Part shown: one piece after another, positions 1 to 9,790 of the stretch
Layout: each line of letters begins with the position of its first letter
Numbering within the stretch: position 1 is the stretch's first letter
Assembly (NCBI RefSeq): GCF_000470775.1
Contig: NC_022438.1
Span: 496,001 to 560,000, forward strand
Direction: 5' to 3'
Length of the DNA stretch: 64,000 nt
Source: Leifsonia xyli subsp. cynodontis DSM 46306
GTDB lineage: Bacteria > Actinomycetota > Actinomycetes > Actinomycetales > Microbacteriaceae
Notes under the pieces: model-generated
The model's input: only the letters and a program-made list of their open reading frames with translations
Databases searched by the model: none
What the model was told of the DNA's origin: nothing
Made by a program: the position numbers and the translations under genes

Positions 1-978
1 CTGCTTTGACTCCTCGCGAATGCCTCCGCCTGGCCCGCCAAGTCGTCGACGACGGCTGGTCCGTTGCTGCGGCGGCGACCTACTTCCGAGTGTCCTGACG
101 CACCGCGGACCGATGGGCTCGTCGTTACGTGGAGATGGGCGAGGCGGGAATGCTGGACCGTTCGTCACGGCCGCATCACAGCCCGAACAAGACCCCGCGA
201 AGACTGGTCCGCAAGGTCGTGCATCTGCGGTGGAAGAAGCGGCTGGGACCAGTCGGTATCGGCGCCCAGCTCGGCATGCCCGCCTCGACCGTTCACACGG
301 TCCTCTCCCGGTGCCGGATCAATCGGCCCAGCCACGTCGACGTCCGCACCGGCGAACCCGCCCGCCGCTACGAGCACGAGCATCCCGGATCGATGATCCA
401 CGTCGACATCAAGAAACTCGGCAACATCCCCGACGGTGGCGGCTGGCGCTACGTCGGACGTCTCCAGGGAGAGCGGAACAAGGCCATCACCGCGAAGCGG
501 ACCGGGAAACACGGGATCACCGGCGACATGATCACCGGCACAGCGTTCGTTCATACCGTCATCGACGATCACTCCCGTGTCGCTTACGCCGAGATCCACG
601 ACGACGAAACCGCCGCCACTGCAATCGCTGTTCTGCGTCGAGCGGTCGGCTGGTTCGCCAGCCGTGGCGTCACCGTCGAACAGGTGCTCTCCGACAACGG
701 CTCCGCATACCGCTCATACGCCTGGCGCGACGCTTGCGCCGAGCTCAGCATCCAACCGAAACGCACCCGGCCCTACCATCCGCAGACGAACGGCAAGATC
801 GAACGCTTCCACCGCACCCTCGCCGACGGCTGGGCATACGCCCGGCACTACAACTCCGAATCAGCCCGCCGCAACGCACTCCCGGCCTGGCTGCACTCCT
901 ACAATCACCACAGGCCCCACACCGCCATCGGCAGCCAGCCACCCATCAGCAGATTGACCAACGTCCCTGAGAAACACA
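1..978 (+). mobile_element. IS481-type insertion sequence, copy 1 (left end cut off by window)
   Basis: This is the same element as the complete copy at 56808-57912, in the opposite orientation. Base 1 here corresponds to base 57785 there, and the shared part is the same length (978 bp). The right terminus, read inward, is TGTGTTTCTCAGGGACGTTG. It pairs imperfectly with the other end of the full copy, which begins TGTGCTGCTCAGGGACGTTG. The element carries one transposase gene of the IS481 class. The flank just outside the terminus reads cctagg and supplies the transposase stop codon. Confidence 0.85.
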
Positions 979-983
979 CCTAG
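129..983 (+). CDS. IS481-family DDE transposase (N-terminal part separated by an in-frame stop)
   Basis: This is a DDE integrase-type transposase that moves the element in which it lies. An HTH region is followed by the rve catalytic core, with candidate acidic residues in MIHVDIKKLG, VLSDNGSAY and TNGKIERFHR. The natural start lies outside the window: in copy 2 it is a GTG at 57801 behind an AGGAGG. The frame from there is interrupted by TGA at 96-98, in the motif YFRVS-stop-RTADRW. The listed start, ATG 129, is the next good start and would give 284 residues lacking the first HTH. The stop TAG (981-983) lies in flanking DNA, not in the element. Both copies share the internal stop, so either the element is dead, or it spread by reinitiation or readthrough. 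Confidence 0.8.
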   Translation: MEMGEAGMLDRSSRPHHSPNKTPRRLVRKVVHLRWKKRLGPVGIGAQLGMPASTVHTVLSRCRINRPSHVDVRTGEPARRYEHEHPGSMIHVDIKKLGNIPDGGGWRYVGRLQGERNKAITAKRTGKHGITGDMITGTAFVHTVIDDHSRVAYAEIHDDETAATAIAVLRRAVGWFASRGVTVEQVLSDNGSAYRSYAWRDACAELSIQPKRTRPYHPQTNGKIERFHRTLADGWAYARHYNSESARRNALPAWLHSYNHHRPHTAIGSQPPISRLTNVPEKHT

Positions 984-996
984 GTCTCTCGGCCTC

Positions 997-1755
997 GTGA
1001 TTCCCGTCACCTCCCGGCGACGACTCGACGGACTCGATGAGCGCCGGTTCGTCCTCGATCGGATCCCCGGCATTCTGTGGACGCCCCCATCGGCATCGCG
1101 CTCCGAACCCGCGCCACTGATTCTGGCCGCACAGCCCCCTGGAGCCGTCGGCATCGATCAGAGCCATGAGCGTGTCCTCGGACGTGCTCGCCGCGCCGCG
1201 CAGGCCGGCTTCGCAACCGCCACCATCGAACTCCCCGGCAGCGGAGCGCGACCCCAGCCGCCCGGGGTAGAGCTGGCTCGCGCCGAGATGCGTCAAGCGA
1301 TCGCGGCCGGCGAATCGGTTTCCGGCGACATCGTCGATCGGCTGGTTCTCCCGCTCGTCCAGGCGGCAGTGCCCGAGTGGCGGGCCGTCCTGGACGCACT
1401 GCTCGAACGGCCAGAGCTCCGGGGTCCCGTCGGCTACTCGGGCGGCCTGATCTCGATCGGCGTCCAGCTGGCGGCGGTTGAGCCCCGCATCTCGGCCGCG
1501 ACGCTCTTCGCGGGGAGCTTCGTGCCCCGGTCCATCGTGGAGGTGGCTCGGCGGGTCACGATTCCGCTGTACGTCCTCTTGCAGTGGGACGATGAGGGAA
1601 ACGACCGGCGAACGGCTCTCGACCTCTTCGACGCGTTCGGTTCGCGGGAGAAGACGCTGAACGCGAACATGGGCGGTCACAGGGGCGTTCCGTCCCACGC
1701 GGGCGAGGAGGCCACCCGGTTCTTCTCCCGGCACCTGAACGCCCCTGCGGGCTGA
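997..1755 (+). CDS. Alpha/beta hydrolase family protein
   Basis: A cytoplasmic protein of 252 residues with an alpha/beta-hydrolase pattern. An early strand region contains ILAAQPPG. A nucleophile elbow GYSGG (G-x-S-x-G) lies near residue 149. A late strand, PLYVLLQWDDEGND, probably carries the acid, and GGHRGVP gives a candidate catalytic His. The fold resembles small dienelactone-hydrolase-like esterases; the substrate cannot be told. It starts at GTG 997, only 19 bp beyond the IS481 terminus, so its promoter or some N-terminal residues may have been replaced by the insertion. No signal peptide is visible. Confidence 0.7.
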   Translation: MIPVTSRRRLDGLDERRFVLDRIPGILWTPPSASRSEPAPLILAAQPPGAVGIDQSHERVLGRARRAAQAGFATATIELPGSGARPQPPGVELARAEMRQAIAAGESVSGDIVDRLVLPLVQAAVPEWRAVLDALLERPELRGPVGYSGGLISIGVQLAAVEPRISAATLFAGSFVPRSIVEVARRVTIPLYVLLQWDDEGNDRRTALDLFDAFGSREKTLNANMGGHRGVPSHAGEEATRFFSRHLNAPAG

Positions 1756-1869
1756 GGCGCGGGCCGGTGTGGACGGACGCTCTGGGACGCATGCGAATGC
1801 TCCGCTGACCGTCTCCTGGGCTTCCTCCGGCTAGTCCGCGCCGGGGCTCTGCGTCCCGCGCGCCCTCTC

Positions 1870-2175
1870 CTACTCGCGGAGGAATTCCCCGACCGTGTAT
1901 TTGCGGTATTTGCGGTATTTGCGGCGTTTCGGCTCCCGTTTGACCGGGGCGAGGCCGGCGAGGAGATCGGCCGGGTCGATCTGCAGGGTGGCGCAGACAT
2001 GCACGATCGTCTCGAGCGTGGGATTGGCGGCGCCGCGCTCCAGGCGGCCGTAGTTCGCCAGATCGACCTCGCAGAGCGCTGCGGCGTCCTGCTGGGAGAT
2101 CCCGAGCGCCACGCGGTGCGCACGCAGTCGCGAGCCGAGAAGACGAGCGGCCTCGGATCGTGGAGCATTCATCAT
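1870..2175 (-). CDS. XRE-family helix-turn-helix regulator (101 aa)
   Basis: A small DNA-binding protein, almost all of it one Cro/C1-type HTH domain (residues about 12-68), with ISQQDAAALCEVDLANYGR as the helix-turn-helix core and ERGAANPTLETI following. The C-terminal tail is basic and contains KYRKYRKY, encoded by three 9-bp repeats. Two start codons are adjacent (ATG 2175 and 2172). It is a paralogue of the gene at 2228-2578, which is transcribed in the same direction upstream. Targets are unknown; no partner toxin or phage gene is adjacent, so a local regulator is the simplest reading. Confidence 0.8.
   Translation of the reverse strand: MMNAPRSEAARLLGSRLRAHRVALGISQQDAAALCEVDLANYGRLERGAANPTLETIVHVCATLQIDPADLLAGLAPVKREPKRRKYRKYRKYTVGEFLRE
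1897..1923. repeat. Three tandem 9-bp repeats inside the XRE gene
   Basis: The unit gtatttgcg occurs three times in a row. On the minus strand it encodes the Lys-Tyr-Arg repeat in the basic tail of the XRE protein. Because the unit is a multiple of three, gain or loss of a unit would change tail length without breaking the frame. Confidence 0.85.
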
Positions 2176-2227
2176 TTCAGCCTTCTCGGCACGGACTTGC
2201 CAGACCAGAGCGCAAGCGCCCGGGGCC

Positions 2228-2578
2228 TCAGGAGCTGGGGTCTTCGCGCCCTTTGTCCACGTCGCTCCGATCGTCGCGCTCCGCGGCCGCCCGCGCCTCG
2301 AGGAAGTCGGTCACGGAGTAGGCGTGCTCGCGGTCGGGCAGCATCCCGTCTCCGTAGAGGCCCTGCACGAGTCCCGTGGGATCGACGTCGAGGGCGGTCG
2401 CGAGACGGACGATCGTGTGCAGCTCCGAGTTCGCCTCGCCGCGCTCGACCCGTCCGTAGTTGGTCACATGCATCGCGGCGAGGTTCGCGATGTCCTCCTG
2501 GCTCATGCCGATGGCGAGGCGGGCTTGACGGATGCGCTGCCCGAAGAGCTCGGCGGCATGTGAGCGAGGAGTACCCAT
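2228..2578 (-). CDS. XRE-family helix-turn-helix regulator (116 aa)
   Basis: The Cro/C1-type HTH occupies residues about 8-65. The core is MSQEDIANLAAMHVTNYGR, followed by ERGEANSELHTIVRLA. It shares layout and several motifs with the 101-aa regulator just downstream (RIRQAR..., NYGR-ERG-AN, DVDPTGL against QIDPADL), so the two probably arose by duplication. The C-terminal 40 residues are charged and differ between the two. It starts at ATG 2578. About 75 bp of unusually AT-rich sequence separates it from the end of coaA. Confidence 0.8.
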   Translation of the reverse strand: MGTPRSHAAELFGQRIRQARLAIGMSQEDIANLAAMHVTNYGRVERGEANSELHTIVRLATALDVDPTGLVQGLYGDGMLPDREHAYSVTDFLEARAAAERDDRSDVDKGREDPSS

Positions 2579-2655
2579 GCCTCATGACTACGCGATGTAT
2601 GCCACATAGGCCAGAGTTTTAGTTACTCATGCTTTTTTGCCCGAGGCTTTGATGC

Positions 2656-3627
2656 CTAAAGTTTTCGCAGCAGTACAGAGGAGACGGTGTGATCGGCGTC
2701 CTTCCGCAAGACCAGCTTCGCCCGCGAACGGGTCGGCCGGATGTTCTGTGTGAGGTTCGGTTCGTTGATGTCCGCCCAGATGGCCGCCGCCCGCGCCCGC
2801 GCCTCCTCCTCGGTGAGCGAGGCGTAACGATGGAAGTAGGACTTCGGGTTGGCGAACGCGCCGCGTTGCAGGGTGAGAAACCGCTCCTGGTACCAGCGGG
2901 CGATGTCCCGGGTCCGCGCGTCCACGTAGACGCTGAAATCGAACAGATCGCTCACAGCGAGCCGGGTGCCGCCGCCCGCGGGCTGTAGCACGGTGAGCCC
3001 CTCGACGATGAGGACATCGGGCTGCCGGACGACGATCTCGGCGTCGGGCACGATGTCGTAGCTCAGATGCGAGTAGAACGGCGCGCGGACCTCCCGCGCT
3101 CCGCTCTTGACGGCGGTGACGAACCGCAGCAGAGCGCGGCGGTCGTAGGACTCCGGGAATCCCTTGCGCTGCATCAGGCCGCGGCGTTCCAGCTCGGCGT
3201 TCGGCAGCAGGAAGCCGTCGGTGGTGACCAGCTCGACGCGTGGGGTGTCGTCCCAGCGCGACAGCAGCTCGCGCAGCAGGCGGGCGATCGTCGACTTGCC
3301 GACCGCGACGGAGCCGGCGACGCCGATCACGAACGGGGTCGCCTGCGCTCGCTCCCCGAGGAAGTCGCTGGTGACCCGGTGGAGCTGACAGGCTCCGCCC
3401 ACATAGAGATTGAGCAGCCGGCTGAGCGGAAGGTAGACCTCCTCCACCTCGCGCATGTCCAGCGGATCGCCGAGACCGCGCAACTGCACGATCTCGGCTT
3501 CCTGGAGGGGGAGCCGGGTGCTCTGGGCGAGCTCTGCCCAATCCGCACGGCCCAGCTCCACGAAAGGGGTGCTCGAGTCGCCGCCGGTCATCGTTCCGCC
3601 GCGAGCGGCGCCGTTCTCAGCCATCAA
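2656..3627 (-). CDS. coaA: Type I pantothenate kinase
   Basis: Phosphorylates pantothenate with ATP, the first and usually rate-limiting step of coenzyme A synthesis. The protein has 323 residues, typical of the bacterial type I family. The Walker A loop [12 protein letters not shown] lies near residue 103. Family blocks [32 protein letters not shown] and [12 protein letters not shown] are all present. The C-terminal part contains [12 protein letters not shown]. Two ATGs lie close together (3627, 3624), and MTGGDSS further in is also possible. It is divergent from glmS with only 40 bp between, so the two share a promoter region. Confidence 0.95.
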   Translation of the reverse strand: MMAENGAARGGTMTGGDSSTPFVELGRADWAELAQSTRLPLQEAEIVQLRGLGDPLDMREVEEVYLPLSRLLNLYVGGACQLHRVTSDFLGERAQATPFVIGVAGSVAVGKSTIARLLRELLSRWDDTPRVELVTTDGFLLPNAELERRGLMQRKGFPESYDRRALLRFVTAVKSGAREVRAPFYSHLSYDIVPDAEIVVRQPDVLIVEGLTVLQPAGGGTRLAVSDLFDFSVYVDARTRDIARWYQERFLTLQRGAFANPKSYFHRYASLTEEEARARAAAIWADINEPNLTQNIRPTRSRAKLVLRKDADHTVSSVLLRKL

Positions 3628-3654
3628 AGAACAAGTCTACGGTCTGCCCCGGGT

Positions 3655-3660
3655 TAGAAT
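3655..3660 (+). promoter_or_regulatory. Likely -10 element for glmS
   Basis: TAGAAT matches the actinobacterial -10 pattern and lies 7 bp before the glmS ATG. That predicts a leaderless or almost leaderless transcript. No clear -35 is visible in the 40-bp gap shared with coaA. Confidence 0.4.
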
Positions 3661-3667
3661 CGGGCCC

Positions 3668-5518
3668 ATGTGTGGAATCGTGGGATACGTCGGCACGGAC
3701 AAGAGCCTCGAGGTGCTGCTCGGCGGGCTGAAGCGGCTGGAGTACCGCGGGTACGACTCCGCCGGCATCGCCGTGATCGCCCCCGACGGCAGCCTCGCCA
3801 CAGCGAAGAAAGCCGGCAAGCTGGCCGCGCTCACTGACGAGCTGCGGCAGCACCCGGTCCCCGACGGCGGAACCGGTATCGGCCACACCCGCTGGGCGAC
3901 GCACGGCGGCCCCACGGACCGGAACGCCCATCCGCACCTGGGCGATGACGGCCGTCTGGCCGTCATCCACAATGGCATCATCGAGAACTTCGCGACGCTC
4001 AGGGACGAGCTGCTCGCCGAGGGATTCGCCTTCGAGTCGGAGACCGACACCGAGGTCGCGGCCATGCTGCTCGGTCGCGAGTACCGCGCCGCCGGCAGCC
4101 TCAGCGAGGCGTTCCAGCGCGTCGTGTCGCGGCTGGAGGGCGCCTTCACCCTGCTCGCGCTGCACCAGGACCAGCCGCACGTCGTCGTGGGCGCTCGCCG
4201 CAACTCGCCGCTGGTCATCGGTCTCGGCGAGGGGGAGAACTTCCTCGGCTCCGATGTGGCTGCGTTCGTGGAGCACACGCAGCGGGCGCTCGCGATCGGC
4301 CAGGACCAGATCGTGACCATCACGCCGGAGCAGGTGACGGTCACCGACTTCGCCGGCGCTCCGGTCGAGGTCGAGCCGTTCGACGTGGCGTGGGACGCGA
4401 CGGCGGCGGAGAAGGGCGGCTGGCCGTCGTTCATGGCGAAGGAGATCGCCGAGGAGCCGGATGCCGTCGCCAACACCCTGCGTGGCCGTGCGGCCGATGG
4501 CGCCGTCCACATCCCGGAACTGGACGCTCTGGGAGACGAGTTCTTCCTCGCCATCGACCGGATCACGATCGTGGCCTGCGGCACCGCCGCTTACGCGGGG
4601 CTGGTGGGCAGCTATGCCATCGAGAAATGGGCGCGCGTCCCGGTCACCGTCGAGCTCAGCCACGAGTTCCGCTACCGAGAGCCGGTCATCTCCGACGGAA
4701 CGCTGATCGTCTCGATCAGCCAGTCGGGCGAGACGATGGACACCCTGATGGCCGTCAAGTACGCCCGCGAGGCCGGGGCCAAGGCGATCTCGGTCTGCAA
4801 CACCCAGGGCGCGACCATCCCGCGCGAGTCGGACGCGGCGCTGTACACGCATGCCGGTCCGGAGGTCGCCGTCGCCTCGACCAAAGCTTTCGTCGCGCAG
4901 ATCGCCGCGCTGTATCTGTTCGGCCTCTCCCTCGCGCGCGTGCGCGGCACCCTGAGCGCCGCGCAGCAGCGGGACGCGGTGGCCGAGCTCATCGCCGTGC
5001 CGGCAAAGATCGGGGCCGTGCTGGAGTCGAAGGACACCATCGCCCAGCTCGCACACTGGATGTCCGACACCCGCTCGGTGCTGTTCCTCGGCCGCCACGT
5101 CGGCTACCCGATCGCCCTGGAGGGGGCGCTCAAGCTCAAAGAGCTCGCGTACATCCACGCCGAGGGCTTTGCGGCAGGCGAGCTGAAGCACGGCCCGATC
5201 GCGCTGATCGAGCCCGGTCAGCCGGTGTTCGTCGTCGTGCCCTCGCCGCGCTGGTCGGACGAGCTGCACAAGAAAGTCGTCTCGAACATCCAGGAGATCC
5301 GGGCCCGCGGCGCCCGCGTCATCGCGATCGCTGAGGCGGGGGACGCCGCCGTGCTGCCCTTCGCCGACGAGGTCATCCGGATTCCGCTCGCCGCCCCGCT
5401 GTTCGAGCCGCTGCTGAGCGTCATCCCGCTGCAGATCTTCGCCATGGAGCTCGCGGCCGCCAAAGGCCTCGACGTCGACCAGCCGCGCAATCTGGCCAAG
5501 TCGGTCACGGTCGAGTAG
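3668..5518 (+). CDS. glmS: Glutamine-fructose-6-phosphate aminotransferase (isomerizing)
   Basis: Makes glucosamine-6-phosphate from fructose-6-phosphate and glutamine, the entry step to UDP-GlcNAc and peptidoglycan. The protein has 616 residues. It starts exactly at MCGIVGYVG, where Cys2 (after Met removal the N-terminal nucleophile) is the glutaminase catalytic residue. The N-terminal Ntn domain carries HTRWATHG and NGIIEN. Two SIS sugar-phosphate isomerase domains follow, with SQSGETMDT and the C-terminal [13 protein letters not shown] typical of GlmS. The longer open frame upstream is not coding. acpS follows after 5 bp. The amino-sugar genes nagB and nagA, which work in the opposite direction, are elsewhere in this window. 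Confidence 0.97.
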   Translation: MCGIVGYVGTDKSLEVLLGGLKRLEYRGYDSAGIAVIAPDGSLATAKKAGKLAALTDELRQHPVPDGGTGIGHTRWATHGGPTDRNAHPHLGDDGRLAVIHNGIIENFATLRDELLAEGFAFESETDTEVAAMLLGREYRAAGSLSEAFQRVVSRLEGAFTLLALHQDQPHVVVGARRNSPLVIGLGEGENFLGSDVAAFVEHTQRALAIGQDQIVTITPEQVTVTDFAGAPVEVEPFDVAWDATAAEKGGWPSFMAKEIAEEPDAVANTLRGRAADGAVHIPELDALGDEFFLAIDRITIVACGTAAYAGLVGSYAIEKWARVPVTVELSHEFRYREPVISDGTLIVSISQSGETMDTLMAVKYAREAGAKAISVCNTQGATIPRESDAALYTHAGPEVAVASTKAFVAQIAALYLFGLSLARVRGTLSAAQQRDAVAELIAVPAKIGAVLESKDTIAQLAHWMSDTRSVLFLGRHVGYPIALEGALKLKELAYIHAEGFAAGELKHGPIALIEPGQPVFVVVPSPRWSDELHKKVVSNIQEIRARGARVIAIAEAGDAAVLPFADEVIRIPLAAPLFEPLLSVIPLQIFAMELAAAKGLDVDQPRNLAKSVTVE

Positions 5519-5523
5519 CCGCC

Positions 5524-5880
5524 GTGATCGCCGGCATCGGCGTCGACGTCGTGGACCTCGCACGCTTCGAGCGTTCGCTGGCCCGCACACCGGCGCTCCG
5601 GGACCGCCTCTTCACTGAGGCCGAGCGTGGGCTGCCCGTTCACTCTCTGGCTGCGCGGTTCGCGGCCAAAGAGGCGCTCATCAAAGCGCTGGGCGGCTCC
5701 GAGGGCGTGCGCTGGCACGACCTGGAGATCGTGTCCGACGAGGAGAGGAACCCCGCTTTCGTGCTGCGCAATGTGGTCGAGCGCCAGGTTCTCGAGCGAG
5801 GCATCGCGCACATCCATGTGTCGATGTCGCACGACGCCGGGATCGCGACAGCGTTCGTGGTGCTGGAGCGGGACTCGTGA
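5524..5880 (+). CDS. acpS: Holo-[acyl-carrier-protein] synthase
   Basis: Transfers 4'-phosphopantetheine from CoA to acyl carrier protein. The 118-residue length is normal for AcpS. The two signature blocks are present: [13 protein letters not shown] near the N-terminus, with the Mg-binding Asp, and [13 protein letters not shown], with the metal-binding Glu. [16 protein letters not shown] closes the fold. The start is GTG 5524, 5 bp after the glmS stop. The stop overlaps the alr GTG start (GTGA), implying translational coupling. It uses the product of the CoA pathway that includes coaA nearby. Confidence 0.93.
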   Translation: MIAGIGVDVVDLARFERSLARTPALRDRLFTEAERGLPVHSLAARFAAKEALIKALGGSEGVRWHDLEIVSDEERNPAFVLRNVVERQVLERGIAHIHVSMSHDAGIATAFVVLERDS

Positions 5881-6992
5881 GCGCTCCCTTCCGCGAGCTC
5901 GTCGTCGACCTCGACGCGGTGAGCGCGAATGTCGCGCGCCTGCGCGAGAAGGCCGGGACTGCCCACCTGATGGCGGTCGTGAAGGCGGACGCCTACGGCC
6001 ACGGGGCCGTCGAGTCCGCTCGCGCCGCGCTCGCCGGGGGCGCGGACTGGCTTGGTGTGGCCGATCTCTCCGAGGCGTCGCAGCTGCGGGCCGCCGGGAT
6101 CGATGCGCCCATGCTCGCGTGGCTCCACGACCCGGACGAGGACTTCGTCGCGGCCGTCGCGGCCGGAGTGGACATCGGGGTCTCCTCGCTCGCCCACCTG
6201 GAGGCGGCGGCAGCGGCCGGCGGCGGCCCCGCCTTCGTCCAGCTCAAGCTGGAGACCGGGCTCAGCCGCAACGGCCTCCCCGAGGAGCAGTGGGAGGCTG
6301 TGTTCGCCCGCGCGCGCGAGCTCGAGAGAAACGGGCGGATTGTGGTCCGCGGCGTCTTCAGCCACCTCTCCAACGCTTCGCCCGCGGAGGACCGCGTCGC
6401 CATCGCAGCCTACGAGCGCGGCCTCGCCCGCGCCGAGGCCGCCGGACTCGCGCCGGAGCTGCGGCACATCGCCGCGAGCGCGGCTGCGGTCAGCCTGCCG
6501 GAGTCGCGGTTCACCCTGGTCCGGCTCGGTCTCGCGATCTACGGCCTCAGCCCTTTCGGCGCCGCCTCCGCCGCCGAGCTCGGGCTGCGCCCGGCGCTGA
6601 CGCTGCGGGCGCGCGTCGCCGCCGTCCGCCGCGTTCCTGCCGGGAAGGGCGTGTCCTACGACTACACGTACCGCACCGAGCGCGAGACCACGCTCGCGCT
6701 TGTCCCCGTCGGCTACGGCGACGGCCTCCCGCGTCACGCTTCCAGCCGCGGCCCGGTGTCGATCGGCGGCGAGCGCTTCCGCGTCTCCGGGCGCATCGCG
6801 ATGGATCAGTTCGTCGTGGATGTCGGCGACGCGCCGGTGGCCGTCGGCGATGAGGTCGTGTTGTTCGGCGATCCGGCCTTCGGCGTCCCCGGTGCGGACG
6901 ACTGGGCGGCGGCCGCCGACACGATCACCTACGAGATCGTCACGCGCCTGGGCGGCCGGCTCCGCCGCACGTTCCGCGGCGGCCCGGCGTGA
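5877..6992 (+). CDS. alr: Alanine racemase
   Basis: A PLP enzyme that converts L- to D-alanine for peptidoglycan. It has 371 residues. The PLP lysine is Lys36 in [11 protein letters not shown]. The second catalytic base, Tyr, lies in [23 protein letters not shown] and GDEVVLFG mark the C-terminal beta domain. The GTG start overlaps the acpS stop by four bases, and its own stop overlaps the tsaE start in the same way, so the block is probably one transcript. Confidence 0.95.
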   Translation: MSAPFRELVVDLDAVSANVARLREKAGTAHLMAVVKADAYGHGAVESARAALAGGADWLGVADLSEASQLRAAGIDAPMLAWLHDPDEDFVAAVAAGVDIGVSSLAHLEAAAAAGGGPAFVQLKLETGLSRNGLPEEQWEAVFARARELERNGRIVVRGVFSHLSNASPAEDRVAIAAYERGLARAEAAGLAPELRHIAASAAAVSLPESRFTLVRLGLAIYGLSPFGAASAAELGLRPALTLRARVAAVRRVPAGKGVSYDYTYRTERETTLALVPVGYGDGLPRHASSRGPVSIGGERFRVSGRIAMDQFVVDVGDAPVAVGDEVVLFGDPAFGVPGADDWAAAADTITYEIVTRLGGRLRRTFRGGPA

Positions 6993-7492
6993 GCGGCCGT
7001 GTGCTGGGCCCTCGTGTCGTCCCGACCAGCGCGGCCATGCACGAGCTCGGCCGCGAACTCGCTGGGACGCTGCGTGCGGGCGATCTCGTCGTGCTCACCG
7101 GGCCGCTCGGCGCCGGCAAGACGACCCTCACCCGCGGCCTCGGCGAGGGCCTGGGTGTGCGCGGGCCGGTGACGAGCCCCACTTTCGTGCTCGCCCGGAC
7201 CCACCCGAGCCTCGTCGGCGGCGCGCCGCTCGTGCATGTCGACGCCTACCGGCTCGGCAGCGCCCTGGAGCTGGACGACCTCGACCTCGACTTCGCGCAC
7301 TCGATCGTGGTGGTCGAGTGGGGGAACGGGATGCTGGACGGTGTGGCCGAGTCGTGGCTGGAAGTCGTCATCGAGCGGCCCACCGGCGCGCGCGCCGACG
7401 GGCCGGGCGACGGCGATCCCGCGCTGGACGCCGACGAACCGCGCACCGTCACCCTGACCGGATTCGGTCCGCGCTGGTCCGATCCTGCCTAG
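6989..7492 (+). CDS. tsaE: tRNA t6A synthesis ATPase TsaE
   Basis: A small P-loop ATPase that supports TsaB/TsaD in making N6-threonylcarbamoyladenosine at position 37 of ANN-decoding tRNAs. Its 167 residues carry Walker A in GPLGAGKTTLTRGLG, the switch-like TSPTFVLA, and HVDAYRLGSALELDDLDLD followed by VVVEWGNGM, all characteristic of the family. The GTG start overlaps the alr stop. tsaB follows 9 bp later and tsaD two genes on, so three of the t6A genes sit together; tsaC is not in this window. Confidence 0.93.
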   Translation: MSGRVLGPRVVPTSAAMHELGRELAGTLRAGDLVVLTGPLGAGKTTLTRGLGEGLGVRGPVTSPTFVLARTHPSLVGGAPLVHVDAYRLGSALELDDLDLDFAHSIVVVEWGNGMLDGVAESWLEVVIERPTGARADGPGDGDPALDADEPRTVTLTGFGPRWSDPA

Positions 7493-7501
7493 GCTGGTCC
7501 T

Positions 7502-8119
7502 ATGCTGCTCGCCATCGACACCTCCGCCGGCACGAGCGTCGCGGTGGTCGATCGGGACGGTGTGCTCGCCGATGTCGTGGAGACCGACACCAGGCGGCAC
7601 GCCGAGGTCGTCGGCGTCCTCGTCTCGGCTGCCCTGGACACCGCGGGCATCGCCCCGGCCGCGCTCTCCTGCGTCGTGGCCGGCATGGGGCCCGGGCCGT
7701 TCACCGGCCTCCGGGTCGGCATCGCCGCGGCCAAAGCGTTCGCCTTCGGCCTCGGCCGGGCGTTCCTCCCCGTCGTCAGCCACGACGCGGTGGCCTTCGA
7801 GCGTTACGGCGCCGGTCACGAGGGACCGCTGCTCGTGGTCACCGACGCACGCCGCCGCGAGCGCTACTGGACAGCGTATTCCGGTGTGGGGGCGTCCGGG
7901 CTCCCGGTGCGCTTCGACGGCCCGGGGCTCGGCAAGCCCGACGCGCTCCCGCATCCCGGGATCCCGCGGTTCGACGCCGGGGCGGTCTCGGCCGGCCGGC
8001 TCGGGATGCTGGCAGAGCTGCGCCTCGCGGACGCTCTCCCATTCGACGCCGATGAGCCCCTCTATCTGCGCTCGCCCGATGTCACCCCGTCCGCGGGCAC
8101 GAAGCGGGTGACCGCGTGA
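7502..8119 (+). CDS. tsaB: tRNA threonylcarbamoyladenosine biosynthesis protein TsaB
   Basis: The ASKHA-fold partner of TsaD, needed for t6A formation. It has 205 residues. Family features are [17 protein letters not shown] at the N-terminus and [20 protein letters not shown] in the first half. The ATP-site residues of TsaD are not all kept, as expected for the regulatory partner. The start is ATG 7502. The last codons overlap the rimI GTG by four bases. Confidence 0.92.
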   Translation: MLLAIDTSAGTSVAVVDRDGVLADVVETDTRRHAEVVGVLVSAALDTAGIAPAALSCVVAGMGPGPFTGLRVGIAAAKAFAFGLGRAFLPVVSHDAVAFERYGAGHEGPLLVVTDARRRERYWTAYSGVGASGLPVRFDGPGLGKPDALPHPGIPRFDAGAVSAGRLGMLAELRLADALPFDADEPLYLRSPDVTPSAGTKRVTA

Positions 8120-8598
8120 CCTGGCAGCTGCGTCGCGCCGGTATGGAGGATGTGCCGGCGATCATGGAGTTGGAACGCGGCACATTCGTCTCCGATGCGT
8201 GGTCCGAGTACACCATGCTCGCGGAGGTGACCGGCGAGCACAGGCACTACCTCGTCGCCTTCCCGCCCGGCGAGCCCGCCCGCATCGACGCCTACGCCGG
8301 GCTGCTCGCGCCGCGCGGCTCGGGCGAGGGCGATATCCAGACCGTCGCGGTGGCGCCCCGCGCCCGCCGGCGCGGTCTCGGCCGCACGCTCCTGCTGGCC
8401 CTGATCGGCGAGGCGCGCAAGCGCGGCGCACGCAAGGTCTTCCTCGAGGTCCGGGCCGACAATCCCGGCGCGCGATCCCTCTACCTCGAACTCGGCTTCG
8501 AGGAGATCGGTGTGCGCCCGCAGTACTACCAGCCGGACGGGGTGGACGCGATCGTGATGCGGCTGACCGTCCCGAGCACGGAGACCGCCCCGGCATGA
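8116..8598 (+). CDS. rimI: Ribosomal protein S18-alanine N-acetyltransferase-like GNAT protein
   Basis: A GNAT acetyltransferase of 160 residues. The acetyl-CoA binding motif A is [17 protein letters not shown] (R-x-x-G-x-G/A type), and [20 protein letters not shown] covers motif B and the conserved Asn/Tyr region. Its place between tsaB and tsaD is the usual one for rimI in bacteria, which supports N-terminal alanine acetylation as the role. In some actinobacteria this gene is fused to a neighbour; here it is separate. The ATG of tsaD overlaps its stop codon. Confidence 0.88.
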   Translation: MTWQLRRAGMEDVPAIMELERGTFVSDAWSEYTMLAEVTGEHRHYLVAFPPGEPARIDAYAGLLAPRGSGEGDIQTVAVAPRARRRGLGRTLLLALIGEARKRGARKVFLEVRADNPGARSLYLELGFEEIGVRPQYYQPDGVDAIVMRLTVPSTETAPA

Positions 8599-9677
8599 AC
8601 CGCACAGCGCCGACGGAGGACGGCCCTCTCGTCCTCGGCATCGAGACCTCCTGCGACGAGACCGGCATCGGCATCGTCCGTGGCACCACGCTGCTCGCCA
8701 ATGTGATCGCGTCTTCGATGGAGGAGCACGCGCGTTACGGCGGCGTCGTGCCCGAGGTCGCGGCCCGCGCCCACCTCGAAGCACTGCCCCCGACGCTCCG
8801 GACCGCCGTGGCCGACGCCGGCGTCGACCTGGCCGCCGTGGACGCCGTGGCCGTGACGAGCGGGCCGGGTCTCTCCGGGGCGCTCATGGTCGGCGTCGGC
8901 GCTGCGAAGGCGCTCGCGCTCTCCCTCGGCAAACCGCTGTACGCCGTGAACCACCTCGTCGGCCATGTCGGCGCGGATCTGCTGGACGCGGACGGCGGGC
9001 ACGGGCATCCCGTGGAGCTGCCGACTGTCGCGTTGCTGGTCTCCGGCGGGCACACCTCGCTGCTGCTCGTGCGCGACCTCGTCTCCGATGTCGAGCTGCT
9101 GGGCGAGACGATCGACGACGCGGCGGGGGAGGCGTTCGACAAGGTCGCCCGGCTCCTGGGCCTGCCCTACCCGGGCGGACCGCAGATCGATCGCGTCGCC
9201 GCCGCGGGCGATCCCCGCGCCATCCGGTTCCCGCGCGGGCTCACGAAGCCGCAGTACCTCGAACGGCATCGCTACGACTTCTCGTTCTCGGGGGTGAAGA
9301 CCGCCGTCGCGCGCTGGGTCGAGAAGCGGCAGGACGCCGGAGAGGAGGTCCCTGTCGCCGACGTCGCCGCGTCCTTCCGCGAGGCGGTGGCGGATGTGCT
9401 GCTCACGAAGGCCATCGCCGCGTGCCTCGACCATGGCGTCCCCCGGCTGCTGCTCGGCGGCGGCGTCGTGGCCAACGCGCGCGTGCGGCAGCTCGCGGCG
9501 GAGCGGGCCGCAGCGGTGGGGGTGGAGCTGCGCATCCCCGCGCTCTCGCTCTGCACCGACAACGGCGCGATGATCGCCGCTCTCGGCGCTCAGCTCATCA
9601 TGGCCGGGCACGAGCCGAGCGGGCTCGGCTTCGGGGCCGACTCGACGCTGCCGGTCACCGATATCCAGGTGGTTTGA
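8595..9677 (+). CDS. tsaD: tRNA N6-adenosine threonylcarbamoyltransferase TsaD
   Basis: The catalytic subunit that transfers threonylcarbamoyl to A37 of tRNA. It has 360 residues. It carries the ASKHA motif [32 protein letters not shown], and the metal-binding pair of His in [22 protein letters not shown] and the C-terminal [12 protein letters not shown] belong to the same family. The start ATG 8595 overlaps the rimI stop. The open frame extending upstream of it is a shadow of rimI. Confidence 0.96.
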   Translation: MNRTAPTEDGPLVLGIETSCDETGIGIVRGTTLLANVIASSMEEHARYGGVVPEVAARAHLEALPPTLRTAVADAGVDLAAVDAVAVTSGPGLSGALMVGVGAAKALALSLGKPLYAVNHLVGHVGADLLDADGGHGHPVELPTVALLVSGGHTSLLLVRDLVSDVELLGETIDDAAGEAFDKVARLLGLPYPGGPQIDRVAAAGDPRAIRFPRGLTKPQYLERHRYDFSFSGVKTAVARWVEKRQDAGEEVPVADVAASFREAVADVLLTKAIAACLDHGVPRLLLGGGVVANARVRQLAAERAAAVGVELRIPALSLCTDNGAMIAALGAQLIMAGHEPSGLGFGADSTLPVTDIQVV

Positions 9678-9790
9678 GGCGGAGGCCCAGACGCGCCGGG
9701 CGCTCCGTTGACACACCGGTGCTGCGCTGCGAGCATAGATGTGTACAGCATTTTCTCAGCTAGACGTTACACGCAAGGAGATGGGCAACC